A DNA stretch of 64,000 bases from Schizochytrium sp. TIO01 (GCA_004764695.1 SMSO01000032.1:5786668-5850667), one strand, 5' to 3'. Shown: positions 1 to 8,599, counted from the stretch's first letter. The notes: generated by a model not told the origin, from the letters alone. Program-made: numbers and translations.

Positions 1-165
1 CTAGCCACAATGGCAGCGTTTAGGCGCTTCAAGCGAAAGCATGATATGGCGGATGCAATGTTGTTCATTTTGTATTATACACAAAGTGGGTTATTTAAAA
101 GGGATTTCGAACAAAAAACTAACAATCCATTTATTTCATTTGAATATTGCTCACCTAACACTTAA
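1..165 (+). CDS. 3' end of an unknown protein (partial at window start)
   Basis: An open frame enters from the window edge and runs to a TAA at 163-165. It contains an ATG at 10 that would give 51 residues, but the frame is open upstream, so the true start is probably outside the window. The peptide is basic near the start (RRFKRK) and is not recognised. Its end overlaps the opposite gene by 15 nt, the same tail-to-tail packing seen at many junctions here, which is the main reason for accepting it. Confidence 0.4.
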   Translation, partial: LATMAAFRRFKRKHDMADAMLFILYYTQSGLFKRDFEQKTNNPFISFEYCSPNT

Positions 166-1191
166 TTCAATCTTATTTTTCTGATGAATACCATTGGTAG
201 TTTCATAGATTTCACTATTATCTTCGTCGTCACTTGAGTCAATATGGTGGTCAAAACTGAGTGTGCGAGTTCGCTGAACCAATCTTTCATTTGATCCATC
301 ATTGAAAACCCTAACTCGCTGCCGTTGTGCTGCACGACTGTACAGGAGCATGAGAAAAATAGCTAGACCATACCCAAACAATACACCCAATATACTACCC
401 AATCCCCACGGAACGAGAGTAACTATCCACTTTCTATGTTGAAGAGATGCCAGAGTACAAACTATCAGAACAAGTAGTGGTAGAATTATATACATCGTCA
501 TAAATCGGCTATAAATCGTGAATTGGTCACAATGGAAGAGATAGGCAAAGTGGAAAAGTACAAACGCAAAGGCCGTGGAGAAACTGATACCTAAGAGGGC
601 TGAAGAAAATGCTTCGTACATGTTGCCTGCATAAGAGTATCCGCCAAAACACACATCATCAACTTCGTCGGTAAACTTGATACAAGTCCCGAATGGTTCC
701 CTACAAGTAACATACTCAATGGATCGACTATCTGCCCATGTACTTTCTATATTCTGCTCAAATGTCTCAATAAACAAATTGGTTCCTCTAAAGAGAGTCT
801 TAACCCAAATTACATCTGTTTGTTCAGCATGAAAGCCCACTCTATCTGTAATTGGAGTCAATGGATTTAGATAGCTAACTTTTGTTTGAAATATATCGTA
901 TAGTGCGAATATGTATCCCGAACAAGACAAAGTATTTAATTGATCATCATAGAGTAGACAATGGTGGTAAGAACACATTGTTATATTTCTTACATGTGTG
1001 TACTGTACATTTTTGGAAGATTGTTTACTTGAACAGAGTGCCACACTGGTGTCTGTGTTATAGGTGCAACTAGTTGCATTACCGAACAAGACAATCGGAT
1101 TCTGAGCTTCATCAAAATCAACTTGGAATGCCGTACCTGAATATGCAAAAATTGCAAGCAGCAAAACCCTAACTGTCGAATATCCATGCAT
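151..1191 (-). CDS. Membrane glycoprotein with signal peptide
   Basis: Predicted 346 residues. A hydrophobic N-terminus (about residues 7-22) looks like a signal peptide. It is followed by a cysteine-containing ectodomain of roughly 180 residues with several N-x-S/T sites, then three hydrophobic segments between about 195 and 290, and an acidic cytoplasmic tail. It is likely an envelope or host-membrane protein. No family is recognised. The antisense of its signal peptide carries the AGCAAAACCCTAAC promoter motif of the divergent exonuclease gene, so the two genes share sequence at their 5' ends. Confidence 0.75.
   Translation of the reverse strand: MHGYSTVRVLLLAIFAYSGTAFQVDFDEAQNPIVLFGNATSCTYNTDTSVALCSSKQSSKNVQYTHVRNITMCSYHHCLLYDDQLNTLSCSGYIFALYDIFQTKVSYLNPLTPITDRVGFHAEQTDVIWVKTLFRGTNLFIETFEQNIESTWADSRSIEYVTCREPFGTCIKFTDEVDDVCFGGYSYAGNMYEAFSSALLGISFSTAFAFVLFHFAYLFHCDQFTIYSRFMTMYIILPLLVLIVCTLASLQHRKWIVTLVPWGLGSILGVLFGYGLAIFLMLLYSRAAQRQRVRVFNDGSNERLVQRTRTLSFDHHIDSSDDEDNSEIYETTNGIHQKNKIELSVR
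1160..1173 (+). promoter_or_regulatory. Conserved promoter motif upstream of exonuclease
   Basis: AGCAAAACCCTAAC, 72 nt before the exonuclease ATG. It lies within the start of the opposite-strand membrane protein gene. Confidence 0.7.
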
Positions 1192-1245
1192 ACGTGTTGA
1201 AGTTACTGCTTGTCTTGCTCACTGACTTGATTCATATATCCCACG

Positions 1246-2229
1246 ATGGTGGCTGTCATTGTTTTCGACCTCGAAACAACAGGATTTTGCCCCATGCCTC
1301 TTATTTCAAACTACCATAGGGTAGTACAAGTTGCTGCCACTCGAATTGATACTGACGTCAATCTACATTTCTCAACATTTGTGAACCCTGAGATGCTGAT
1401 CCCACCTCAGAGTAGTAAAATCCACCGGATTACAAATGAATTAGTTAAGGATGCCCCATGCTGGGCTGATGCTGTTGATAAAATGATGCTCGAACTAGAC
1501 CTTGACACTCAATCTGAGATTCTCATGGTTGCTCATAATGCAACCCACTTTGACGAGATTATTTTCCGAAAGGAATGTCTCCGTGACCCACCACGGATAT
1601 ATTTGAATAATCTTACATTCGGCGACTCCCTTCCAGCTGTTCGCAAACTGTATCCCGGGTGGGAGTCTTATCGTCTCGAGGATGTACATCGGAAGTTGTT
1701 CGGGACTGGTATAGATGAAGCGCATCGTGCAGATGCTGATGTAGATGCACTGGTTCACATTGTGAAGTACATGATTGATACTTGGGGTATCAACGTACTT
1801 ACTCCATTCACACTAACAGATTCTCACCATGTAAGTGATATGCGTTTCTTTGGAGTGTATAGGTCACAAAAATGTTATGAAACAACAGGCGCTAGTACAA
1901 TTGGAGAACTTCGTAGTGTGCTGAGAGCAGATGCTTGGAAATACAGAATTAGAGAGTGGATGCAGTGTGACATTGGCATAGGGGATATCACTGCGCAACT
2001 TACCATAATTTCCCAGCTTTCACAAATCCCACTACACCTGGGTCCACAACTTATTAACATTCTCTTTCCAGGCTCTACACTTAGGAGGCATACAGCGCGC
2101 TACGAGGACTGCTTAAATGATGTTGATTACTATATAAAGAAAAGGTACGTTGATCAAGGTTGTTCCAAAAATATGACTATCTATTTGCGCGGTCTTCATA
2201 AATGTTTTCATCAAATTAAAGAATTTTAG
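1246..2229 (+). CDS. DEDDh (DnaQ-like) 3'-5' exonuclease
   Basis: 327 residues. The first 180 residues carry the exonuclease signature: Exo I FDLETTGF (D8, E10), Exo II AHNATHFDE (N98, D103) and Exo III HRADADVDAL (H160, D163), the DEDDh set that binds two metal ions. The remaining 150 residues are unassigned. Such enzymes remove 3' nucleotides in proofreading, repair or RNA turnover; as a free-standing protein the substrate cannot be told. The gene has the conserved promoter motif, consistent with early expression, and its end overlaps the TFIIB gene by 14 nt. Confidence 0.9.
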   Translation: MVAVIVFDLETTGFCPMPLISNYHRVVQVAATRIDTDVNLHFSTFVNPEMLIPPQSSKIHRITNELVKDAPCWADAVDKMMLELDLDTQSEILMVAHNATHFDEIIFRKECLRDPPRIYLNNLTFGDSLPAVRKLYPGWESYRLEDVHRKLFGTGIDEAHRADADVDALVHIVKYMIDTWGINVLTPFTLTDSHHVSDMRFFGVYRSQKCYETTGASTIGELRSVLRADAWKYRIREWMQCDIGIGDITAQLTIISQLSQIPLHLGPQLINILFPGSTLRRHTARYEDCLNDVDYYIKKRYVDQGCSKNMTIYLRGLHKCFHQIKEF

Positions 2230-3040
2230 ACTCTTTTCTACCTTCAATATAGTTCATAAGGGAAACCTTGGACGTGTTCGTCACAAACGCAATGCTATCC
2301 ACATTGGACTTATCTCTGCCCATGTATTCGAATAAAGTCAATGCGAGGACGGTGTAGGATCCCAAGGAACCATTCTTCCGAGTATTTCCAAGGAAGAGTT
2401 CCCTAATCTGTCGCTCATCACGGAACTCAAGCCCCAAGAACGTACGAATATATGGGATGCTTCTGGTAACAAGAGAGCGTTGGGAAATGCCAGTGTGCTT
2501 GCAAAAGCGTCCGATGCTTTTGCTAATCTTTTCGATACCAAGAATCTCCTCCATTTCTTTTATATTTGCGTGACGACCGATGCTGTTTCGGACGATGACA
2601 ATTGCAGCAACAATCATCTGGTCTGTTCCTTTATTTCTAAACATCTTTGGATACTTTTTAAGTAACAGCAGTGTTCGACTAAATACTCGATCATCTTCAC
2701 CCAACTGATCCACATAATGACGCAATTTGGCTATGTTTCTTTTCTCAGTGGCTTCATCCCGAAAAACCCTGTCCATCATGTGACTATGAGCAGTTTTCTC
2801 TTGTTTGTGTTCAGGCGACTCATTTTTACTAACTTGAGGAGCATGGTAGAAGCCACGTAAGTTGCTATTATAACACGAAGCAACAATTGCTCGTTTTCCA
2901 CGCTCTACGCGGTAGTTAAAGTTACGGACAACAACTCCACAGTATCGACAGATGGTATCATCTGTCCGTGAGTCGTGAACGAATTGATTCTCTGCGCGTT
3001 GACAGTTCTCACACGCAAGAGATTCTAAGATACTAGACAT
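2216..3040 (-). CDS. Transcription initiation factor TFIIB-like protein
   Basis: 274 residues. An N-terminal zinc ribbon (C10, C13, C31, C34) is followed by a linker and two helical stretches at about 95-180 and 185-265 that fit the cyclin-like repeats of TFIIB. TFIIB bridges the promoter-bound complex and RNA polymerase II. With the Rpb1 piece and the TFIIS ribbon elsewhere in the window, it indicates that the virus supplies part of its own transcription machinery. The promoter motif lies 2 nt before the ATG. Confidence 0.85.
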   Translation of the reverse strand: MSSILESLACENCQRAENQFVHDSRTDDTICRYCGVVVRNFNYRVERGKRAIVASCYNSNLRGFYHAPQVSKNESPEHKQEKTAHSHMMDRVFRDEATEKRNIAKLRHYVDQLGEDDRVFSRTLLLLKKYPKMFRNKGTDQMIVAAIVIVRNSIGRHANIKEMEEILGIEKISKSIGRFCKHTGISQRSLVTRSIPYIRTFLGLEFRDERQIRELFLGNTRKNGSLGSYTVLALTLFEYMGRDKSNVDSIAFVTNTSKVSLMNYIEGRKESKIL

Positions 3041-3042
3041 GA

Positions 3043-3055
3043 GTTAGGGGTTTGG
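3043..3055 (-). promoter_or_regulatory. Conserved promoter motif upstream of TFIIB
   Basis: CCAAACCCCTAAC on the minus strand, almost touching the start codon, so the 5' leader would be very short if transcription starts at or near it. Confidence 0.65.
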
Positions 3056-3069
3056 TGAACTTTATATCT

Positions 3070-3546
3070 TTATGCTAAATTAGAAAGTTGTGAATGCATG
3101 AAATTAATTATATCGCCATTAGGTTCTCTTAGATGAGCAACAATGGCAAGTCCGACAGAACCGTCTTCGCGTTTGAAGAGTTCATATTGCTGTTTAGATA
3201 TAGGTGAAGTATGACGTAATGATACACGGAACGACTTACGTTTCCTTAGGATATCCCATAACATATTTCCAATAGGAACCTTTCTGCGACAATAGAGACA
3301 CTTGTATCGTACATCATTCATCGATACGCCTTTCCTAAATACTTCACACACCTTGAAGAAACAGTCATGGCATACATGGAATGTACACCCACCAGGACAA
3401 TTGTCAATCACCAGACTACATCGTCCCATGCATACTACACATTCCAACTTTTGCTTCTTTGCATTTGATGTGTTTGTTGAACCGATTTCACTTGCCGAAA
3501 TTTTCTCCACTGCAGCATCTTCGTCCAACTCTCGCTTGGTTGCCAT
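3070..3546 (-). CDS. RING-type zinc finger protein
   Basis: 158 residues. A central cysteine/histidine cluster (CVVC, then CPGGC, HVCHDC, and CLYC) at about residues 36-85 fits a RING-like zinc-binding domain. Upstream is an acidic N-terminus with KKQK. RING domains usually recruit E2 enzymes for ubiquitin transfer, so a role in redirecting host ubiquitination is possible but inferred. A promoter motif lies 95 nt upstream. Confidence 0.7.
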   Translation of the reverse strand: MATKRELDEDAAVEKISASEIGSTNTSNAKKQKLECVVCMGRCSLVIDNCPGGCTFHVCHDCFFKVCEVFRKGVSMNDVRYKCLYCRRKVPIGNMLWDILRKRKSFRVSLRHTSPISKQQYELFKREDGSVGLAIVAHLREPNGDIINFMHSQLSNLA

Positions 3547-3731
3547 AATCTCTCTTTGTCCGCACTATAAATCGCTGCGCAACTATCAGCTTGATACCAC
3601 TGATTGGCAGAAGCAGATGTTGAACTTGCCCTCGGCCGATGATTAAGGGTCTGCTTGTCATATAAGTCAGGCAAGGGGTACAAGAATGATAAATCTACTT
3701 CAAATGTCCCAAGTTCATCGAATGGAGCCAT
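3435..3731 (-). CDS. Possible small protein overlapping the RING gene
   Basis: A 98-residue frame begins with an ATG at 3731 in the gap upstream of the RING gene and then runs into it in another frame. The first 60 residues lie in otherwise empty sequence. It could be a separate small gene, an upstream exon of the RING gene, or chance. The RING gene's promoter motif (3642-3655) lies inside it, which argues against it being essential coding sequence. Confidence 0.2.
   Translation of the reverse strand: MAPFDELGTFEVDLSFLYPLPDLYDKQTLNHRPRASSTSASANQWYQADSCAAIYSADKERLWQPSESWTKMLQWRKFRQVKSVQQTHQMQRSKSWNV
3642..3655 (-). promoter_or_regulatory. Conserved promoter motif upstream of RING gene
   Basis: AGCAGACCCTTAAT on the minus strand; identical to the copy upstream of the zinc-ribbon gene at 4318. 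Confidence 0.6.
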
Positions 3732-3808
3732 GCTAGTTAGTACTGTGAGTGTATGTTACTAAGAGTCCAAAAATATTCAAATGAATGGTTAATATAATGA
3801 AGTGTTTG

Positions 3809-4294
3809 TTAGTCCAACCGACGCTTCTTGGTAGAATGATCAAGATAAAGCCGACCAATAATCCGCTTTGATCTGGAAGAATCACACTGGCTCTTTTTAC
3901 TTCTTCCTACAATACTATCATCTTCTTCATCACTTTCACAATGTACCTCATCATTTGTGTCAGACTCGTCCGATTCTTCTTCATTAAAATCAAATTCTTC
4001 TTCCGACACAGAGTCGCCCACATCACCATCCTCAAACTCGATATCTTCATCATCATCTTGCACAAATCCATCCTTAATAAATCCGTATTTAGTCGTTTCA
4101 AATTGCACACTGCATTCCTGGCACTGTAGAGTATCTAAAATAGGCGTTTCCTTCTGACATGCTGGACATGTAATATAATCTACCTCCTCCTCATCATCTG
4201 TATTCTCAATAGAGATCCCTTGATCATTTTCTGATTCAGAACTGCTGGATCCACACAAATCAAAAACATCGTCGTCTCCACCCAAGTCACTCAT
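3809..4294 (-). CDS. Acidic zinc-ribbon protein
   Basis: 161 residues. An N-terminal acidic stretch is followed by CPACQ and CQEC (about residues 43-62), a four-cysteine ribbon, then a long Asp/Glu-rich stretch (about 73-130) and a basic tail ending KKRRLD. The combination suggests a nuclear, chromatin- or transcription-related role, but no family is recognised. It has the promoter motif 23 nt upstream. Confidence 0.65.
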   Translation of the reverse strand: MSDLGGDDDVFDLCGSSSSESENDQGISIENTDDEEEVDYITCPACQKETPILDTLQCQECSVQFETTKYGFIKDGFVQDDDEDIEFEDGDVGDSVSEEEFDFNEEESDESDTNDEVHCESDEEDDSIVGRSKKSQCDSSRSKRIIGRLYLDHSTKKRRLD

Positions 4295-4317
4295 AGTAGT
4301 ACGTATCTGGCGAGAGT

Positions 4318-4331
4318 ATTAAGGGTCTGCT
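4318..4331 (-). promoter_or_regulatory. Conserved promoter motif upstream of zinc-ribbon gene
   Basis: AGCAGACCCTTAAT on the minus strand, 23 nt before the ATG at 4294. Confidence 0.65.
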
Positions 4332-4360
4332 GATAGTGCATTGTAATATATGCAAATTGT

Positions 4361-4711
4361 TCAACTCAGATTCCATTCCGCTACCATATCAAAATCCAAT
4401 GTGAGTGTCTGTTCAATCATCAGAATCTTTTTTTTGAAACTGGTTAGAAAGAACTTTTCCTTTGTTGTCAACGACGCAGCATCGTAACTTCCATGTTTCA
4501 CTGAATAATACAATAGTATGAAAAGCAAAACCCTAACATCATTAAACATTTCTTTATCAGGTGTAAGGTCGATGAGTGACACACCGACAATCTCCGATAC
4601 ATCATTCACACCTGTCAAGGAAGAACAATTTGATAACTTCTTCGTAAAACTTACAAGCTCCACAGGTACAGACTCTGAAGCCAGTGATTCTGATGATGAT
4701 GATATGGACAT
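4361..4711 (-). CDS. Hypothetical protein (antisense to 4572-4868)
   Basis: 116 residues: Ser/Glu-rich N-terminus, a hydrophobic stretch (about residues 60-70) and a Lys-rich C-terminal part. It continues the run of minus-strand genes. It conflicts with a plus-strand frame on the same DNA, and that plus frame has the promoter motif. Both may be expressed, or only one; I cannot decide from sequence. Confidence 0.45.
   Translation of the reverse strand: MSISSSSESLASESVPVELVSFTKKLSNCSSLTGVNDVSEIVGVSLIDLTPDKEMFNDVRVLLFILLYYSVKHGSYDAASLTTKEKFFLTSFKKKILMIEQTLTLDFDMVAEWNLS
4524..4537 (+). promoter_or_regulatory. Conserved promoter motif within 4361-4711
   Basis: A perfect AGCAAAACCCTAAC on the plus strand, 34 nt before the ATG at 4572. 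Confidence 0.6.
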
Positions 4712-4868
4712 ATTTGATAAATCAATCTCTTGGTCTACTGACTCCGGTACTCTTCCATCAATTGATCATATAAAGGTTGAAACAAATAATGACCCCTTGG
4801 TACCTATAACAGTGATTATTGATATCATTAAGAAGATTAACAACAGTGTTGCTATTATTCTTGCTTAG
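4572..4868 (+). CDS. Acidic small protein with hydrophobic C-terminus
   Basis: 98 residues counted from the ATG at 4572; an earlier in-frame ATG at 4518 lies upstream of the promoter motif and is less likely. Residues about 35-50 are Asp/Ser-rich, and the last 25 are hydrophobic and could anchor it in a membrane. It is supported by the perfect motif 34 nt upstream and by a 14-nt tail overlap with a small membrane protein gene. The product is not recognised. Confidence 0.45.
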   Translation: MSDTPTISDTSFTPVKEEQFDNFFVKLTSSTGTDSEASDSDDDDMDIFDKSISWSTDSGTLPSIDHIKVETNNDPLVPITVIIDIIKKINNSVAIILA

Positions 4869-5007
4869 GCGAAGAAGATCGCCATCTTACATAGCTTGCG
4901 AATACACATGCCCACACAGAAAAAATAATAAATAACACAGGTACAATGATTAGACTTAAACCTACCAATAACTCTATCATATCAGACTCCTTCTCAACAA
5001 CACGCAT
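4855..5007 (-). CDS. Small single-pass membrane protein
   Basis: 50 residues, ATG at 5007 to TAA at 4855. A charged N-terminus (about 9 residues) precedes one clear hydrophobic helix of about 25 residues (IELLVGLSLIIVPVLFIIF onward), then a basic/serine tail. It sits in the otherwise empty gap between 4868 and the terminase gene. It has the form of small envelope membrane proteins of large DNA viruses. No motif was seen upstream. Confidence 0.5.
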   Translation of the reverse strand: MRVVEKESDMIELLVGLSLIIVPVLFIIFSVWACVFASYVRWRSSSPKQE

Positions 5008-5091
5008 TCTTGCCGATGAAATTATGGTAACACCCCCAATAAATATATATAGTATATATAGTTATGAATCAATAAAATTTCTTTAAACACC

Positions 5092-6912
5092 ATGATAGAG
5101 AAAAGAACAGAATACAGTAACGATAGCTTCATCTTTAGGGACTTGCTGAAGGAGTTGTCTATAATCAACAATAGAGAAGAACGAGAAACTAAGTTCCGCT
5201 TTCGCCGCTTAATTGACCGATATATACCAGAGACTCACCGAATGCAGCAGCTGGATAATACCGAAACAATTGATGATGAGAATGATATCAGTGGCACCTA
5301 TGGAAACATGGATGAAACGATCTCGACCACCGGTCCCCAGGTCTTATGTCCAGGTGATCGGACGTTACAGTTGATTTTTCGTAATCTGGAACGCGTATTC
5401 CGATCACCGTCACAAGTGGAATTTCATAAGATGTTCACAGGTGCGATTCTTCGCCAAATCTATAAAGATGACTATAAAAAGCATTGTCATCGAGTGAAAA
5501 AGGAGTACGGTTTTGAATCGTTCAAACAATTAGTTCTCTTATGTTGTCCCAGACGTTTCGGTAAAACATGGTCGGTCTCAATGTGGACGCTGGTAATTGC
5601 TATCTGCCTGCCTGGTTCGCAAATTGCTATATTCAGTCCTGGTAGACGTCAATCCACAGCAATGATTAATCACATCTATAATTTCTGTAAAAAAATGGAT
5701 GAGACTGATCGAGTGATTCGTAGAAATGAAGAAAAAATGATTCTCCGCAGTGTCGATGGATCTGAATCGGTTATCAATGCTTACCCGAGTTGTGTACGCA
5801 CACTAAAGGGTGTCTCAGGAAACATTCTTATCCTCGAGGAGATGGCAGTCATTGATACTGATATCATTTATGAAGTAGTTGCACCACTACTTATCATTGA
5901 TGAAACCTCAATGATTGGTATTTCCACCATCACTGGAGAGAACAACTACATGACAAAGTACCTTCAGCAAAGAGATAACAATGGAGAATTATTGTTTCAT
6001 TCTAGGCACTTCTTCCTAGCATGTAATGCATGTATGGAGGCAGGGAAGGCAGCAAATTGCAAACATAACTCTTACATGTTACCCAATTGGTCCAGTCCGC
6101 GCAAGCGCCGTGTAATCAACTGCATTATGGAGGGTCAAGAAATGCTTTTGAATCAGGAACTGGGTGGTATTGCTAGTTCAGTAAATGGACGTGCCTTTGC
6201 TGCGCATATGATTCAACGCTGTTTCCAAAAGGATCCGTGGCATATTGAACCCAACGACTATTACCACCAAATTTTTGTATCCATTGATCCTAATGGTGCA
6301 GGAAAGAATTCAGATTTCGCAATTACAACTATGCTTCGAATCGACGGAAAATATATTATTATTGGTATGGAGAGTTTTACAAGCAAAACCGCTGCTGAGA
6401 ATCATGCATTGATCCTGCGCCATCTAAAGTCACTTGAAGCAAATCCTTGTTTCAAAAATGCACTCAAGGTGTTCATTATCGAGTCCAACTTGGGGCTGGA
6501 AAGCGAACACATCAATCATATGCTCTACGATCGAGGCGTCAGTAACTTCTTGGTCATGAAGGAGAAGGAAAACACAGAGAAAATAGGCTTCTTAACGACC
6601 AACGGTCTCAAGAATTTGGCAGTCGAACGGCTCCGAGAAGTTCTTGCAGAGGGGACTCTTCGGTTATGCCCCGATAAAGATTTGGTATGTATTTCAAGAG
6701 CCAAGTGGGAAATCAAAGAAATGCTCGAGAAACAAATGTCTGATTTCCAGGAAGTGGTCAAGGACAACTTTCAAAATGTTGGCCCCCCTCGAAAAATGTA
6801 CAGTGGTAAGTCAGTTGGTAAGGATGATTTAATTATGACTTTACTACTCGGCATTTTCTGGAGCTCTGTATTCTTCAACGATGCCAGGTACCGTCAGTAT
6901 CATACATACTAA
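5092..6912 (+). CDS. Terminase large subunit (ATPase-nuclease)
   Basis: 606 residues. The ATPase has Walker A CCPRRFGKT (151-159, K158) and Walker B ILILEE (245-250), the arrangement of herpesvirus and tailed-phage packaging motors. The C-terminal RNase H-like nuclease has D399 (FVSIDPNG), E464 (IIESNLG) and D578/D579 (GKDDLIM). The enzyme translocates genomic DNA into preformed capsids through the portal and cuts it. The frame appears unspliced, whereas herpesvirus terminase genes are often spliced. The upstream region is AT-rich (TATA-like around 5045-5060) and lacks the conserved early-type motif. Confidence 0.95.
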   Translation: MIEKRTEYSNDSFIFRDLLKELSIINNREERETKFRFRRLIDRYIPETHRMQQLDNTETIDDENDISGTYGNMDETISTTGPQVLCPGDRTLQLIFRNLERVFRSPSQVEFHKMFTGAILRQIYKDDYKKHCHRVKKEYGFESFKQLVLLCCPRRFGKTWSVSMWTLVIAICLPGSQIAIFSPGRRQSTAMINHIYNFCKKMDETDRVIRRNEEKMILRSVDGSESVINAYPSCVRTLKGVSGNILILEEMAVIDTDIIYEVVAPLLIIDETSMIGISTITGENNYMTKYLQQRDNNGELLFHSRHFFLACNACMEAGKAANCKHNSYMLPNWSSPRKRRVINCIMEGQEMLLNQELGGIASSVNGRAFAAHMIQRCFQKDPWHIEPNDYYHQIFVSIDPNGAGKNSDFAITTMLRIDGKYIIIGMESFTSKTAAENHALILRHLKSLEANPCFKNALKVFIIESNLGLESEHINHMLYDRGVSNFLVMKEKENTEKIGFLTTNGLKNLAVERLREVLAEGTLRLCPDKDLVCISRAKWEIKEMLEKQMSDFQEVVKDNFQNVGPPRKMYSGKSVGKDDLIMTLLLGIFWSSVFFNDARYRQYHTY

Positions 6913-6970
6913 CCGGTATATGACGATTGTCACCCAGACCTTAAAAAATAGAGAATGTAACAATTCAACC

Positions 6971-7585
6971 ATGCAAACTGATAACATATTGGGGCGTAAT
7001 AAAAGGACTTTTGCAGATCTACTAAATAACTCGAATCCCAATGATTTTGACTTGTGTGGCGGAGATAATGATGATATGGGGGGTGGCGCTAGTGTACGAC
7101 CTATGCACTTCGAGGACTTAACAGCTATCAAATTCAAGGACTGCTTCGCGTGCAAGTACATTAATGCAAACTCTATGAAAGACAATCCAGAATTCGTCAG
7201 CCTTATGCGCTTATATTGTGATAACTCTGATACAGTCAGTGGTGATGCAATCTTCAGACTTGTCAAAGAACACTATGATCGCTATTGTAGACCACACATT
7301 CCACTTGAGGACAGAGAGTGGTCTCTAGAGTGCATCAAGGAACATTTTACAAGACACACTTCTTTCCCTACTGACGAATTGAACAAACAATTGAAGCTCC
7401 TTCGCTCGATACGAGACAACATGATATCAACCGCCCTCATGGCGAATGAGGACGGTACAGAAGTTGAGCCTTGTAATAATAACATTAAAAACATTGTTGT
7501 TTTACAAAAGGAGATTCGTGAAATCATGCAACTCAAGAATAAAATTAATACGATGGTAGGATATAATGAAACATTAGATTACTGA
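6971..7585 (+). CDS. Hypothetical protein downstream of terminase
   Basis: 204 residues from the ATG at 6971; in-frame ATGs at 6881 and 6920 would lengthen it and overlap the terminase. There are cysteines in a possible zinc pair (DCFACKY), a mostly helical middle, and a C-terminal predicted coiled coil. It ends 12 nt inside the convergent ESCRT-III-like gene. No family is recognised; co-orientation with terminase hints at a packaging or virion role. Confidence 0.65.
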   Translation: MQTDNILGRNKRTFADLLNNSNPNDFDLCGGDNDDMGGGASVRPMHFEDLTAIKFKDCFACKYINANSMKDNPEFVSLMRLYCDNSDTVSGDAIFRLVKEHYDRYCRPHIPLEDREWSLECIKEHFTRHTSFPTDELNKQLKLLRSIRDNMISTALMANEDGTEVEPCNNNIKNIVVLQKEIREIMQLKNKINTMVGYNETLDY

Positions 7586-8173
7586 TCTTTGGTCACTCGA
7601 CGCTGATTTTTCACTATAAGATAGTACACCGTGGGGAAGCTTTGGCAGATCATAGAAAGCATTTAAGTCATTATTCACCCTCGATTCTTCTAATAGTTCA
7701 TCCGCAAGGTGTCTCACTTCTTCTGTAATGGGTGTATCTATGGCATTTGACTTCAACATAGAATCGATTTGAATAGAGTCTAGAGTGCGCTCAATGATAT
7801 CAATAGACTCGCCGTTTGACAGTGTACATTTTCCTAAAGAACTAAAAACAGAGACAAGTTCGTTGCTTAGCTCGTCAGTTTTAATAGCCTCATCTACCTG
7901 ATACATTATAATACGCATCTTGAGAATAATTTTCAAGTAGCGTTCAGATGCTTTTTGCAAGTGTGCCAGGTGAACAGCGTATAACTCTGCCTCCGAGTTA
8001 CGACCATTTTTGGTCAACGAATCAAGTACCTTTTTGTCCCTGATCATGTCACGCGTGGTTTCACCTCGTAACCTATCTAGACCTCTAATGAGGAGCTTAA
8101 TTTTACTCTGACTCATACAAAGGACATGGATGTTCTCTAGACGCTCCTGATCAGCACTTTTAGAAGCTCCCAT
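7574..8173 (-). CDS. ESCRT-III (Snf7/CHMP)-like protein
   Basis: 199 residues. The sequence starts MGASKS, a plausible N-myristoylation site. It then has long charged helices (about 20-115) with spacing like the CHMP1/CHMP2 core, including AELYAVHLAHLQKASERYLK, which resembles the region before the kinked core helix. Residues about 150-185 (ADELLEE...LPKLP) resemble the C-terminal helix and 'LP' segment that regulates CHMP proteins and contacts Vps4. ESCRT-III polymers constrict and cut membrane necks, so a role in budding, envelopment or nuclear egress is inferred. By-eye similarity only. Confidence 0.55.
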   Translation of the reverse strand: MGASKSADQERLENIHVLCMSQSKIKLLIRGLDRLRGETTRDMIRDKKVLDSLTKNGRNSEAELYAVHLAHLQKASERYLKIILKMRIIMYQVDEAIKTDELSNELVSVFSSLGKCTLSNGESIDIIERTLDSIQIDSMLKSNAIDTPITEEVRHLADELLEESRVNNDLNAFYDLPKLPHGVLSYSEKSASSDQRSVI

Positions 8174-8236
8174 CTTTGTACAACTAAACTGATTGGTACA
8201 CTTGAAATAGTATATACATTATAATAATAATAAAAT

Positions 8237-8599
8237 TTACTTATTGTCATCAACGAGTAGGAGAAGGTTATCAGTACTGGGAAATACACCCTCTTGAATG
8301 TTTCTCAAAAGAATATTTCTGAGTCCACGGTTTCCAATGACACGAATAAACTCATCCTTGATGAGTTCAGGGTCACCATGGGTTTTAAACTTGACATAGA
8401 ACCACCGACGAATTAAATCATAGAGTCGCAAGTGTGTAATGAGCATACTAAGGCGCTCCTCGCCACCCCATAGGTAATGAGACACAAGAAAACGCTGTTC
8501 CTCTTTTTCAAAGAGACTTGGGATACTATCCAAGAATAGCTTATAATGTTCGAAGTCATGCTCCGCACTGATCTTGACGAGTAAATCATGGGGTGCCAT
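8237..8599 (-). CDS. Small helical protein of unknown function
   Basis: 120 residues, mostly amphipathic helices with many Leu and Arg, no cysteine and no membrane segment. It lies just upstream of the ESCRT-III-like gene on the same strand, with the promoter motif 11 nt before its ATG. The compact all-helical character could fit a death-fold or adaptor domain, but no signature is recognised. Confidence 0.65.
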   Translation of the reverse strand: MAPHDLLVKISAEHDFEHYKLFLDSIPSLFEKEEQRFLVSHYLWGGEERLSMLITHLRLYDLIRRWFYVKFKTHGDPELIKDEFIRVIGNRGLRNILLRNIQEGVFPSTDNLLLLVDDNK

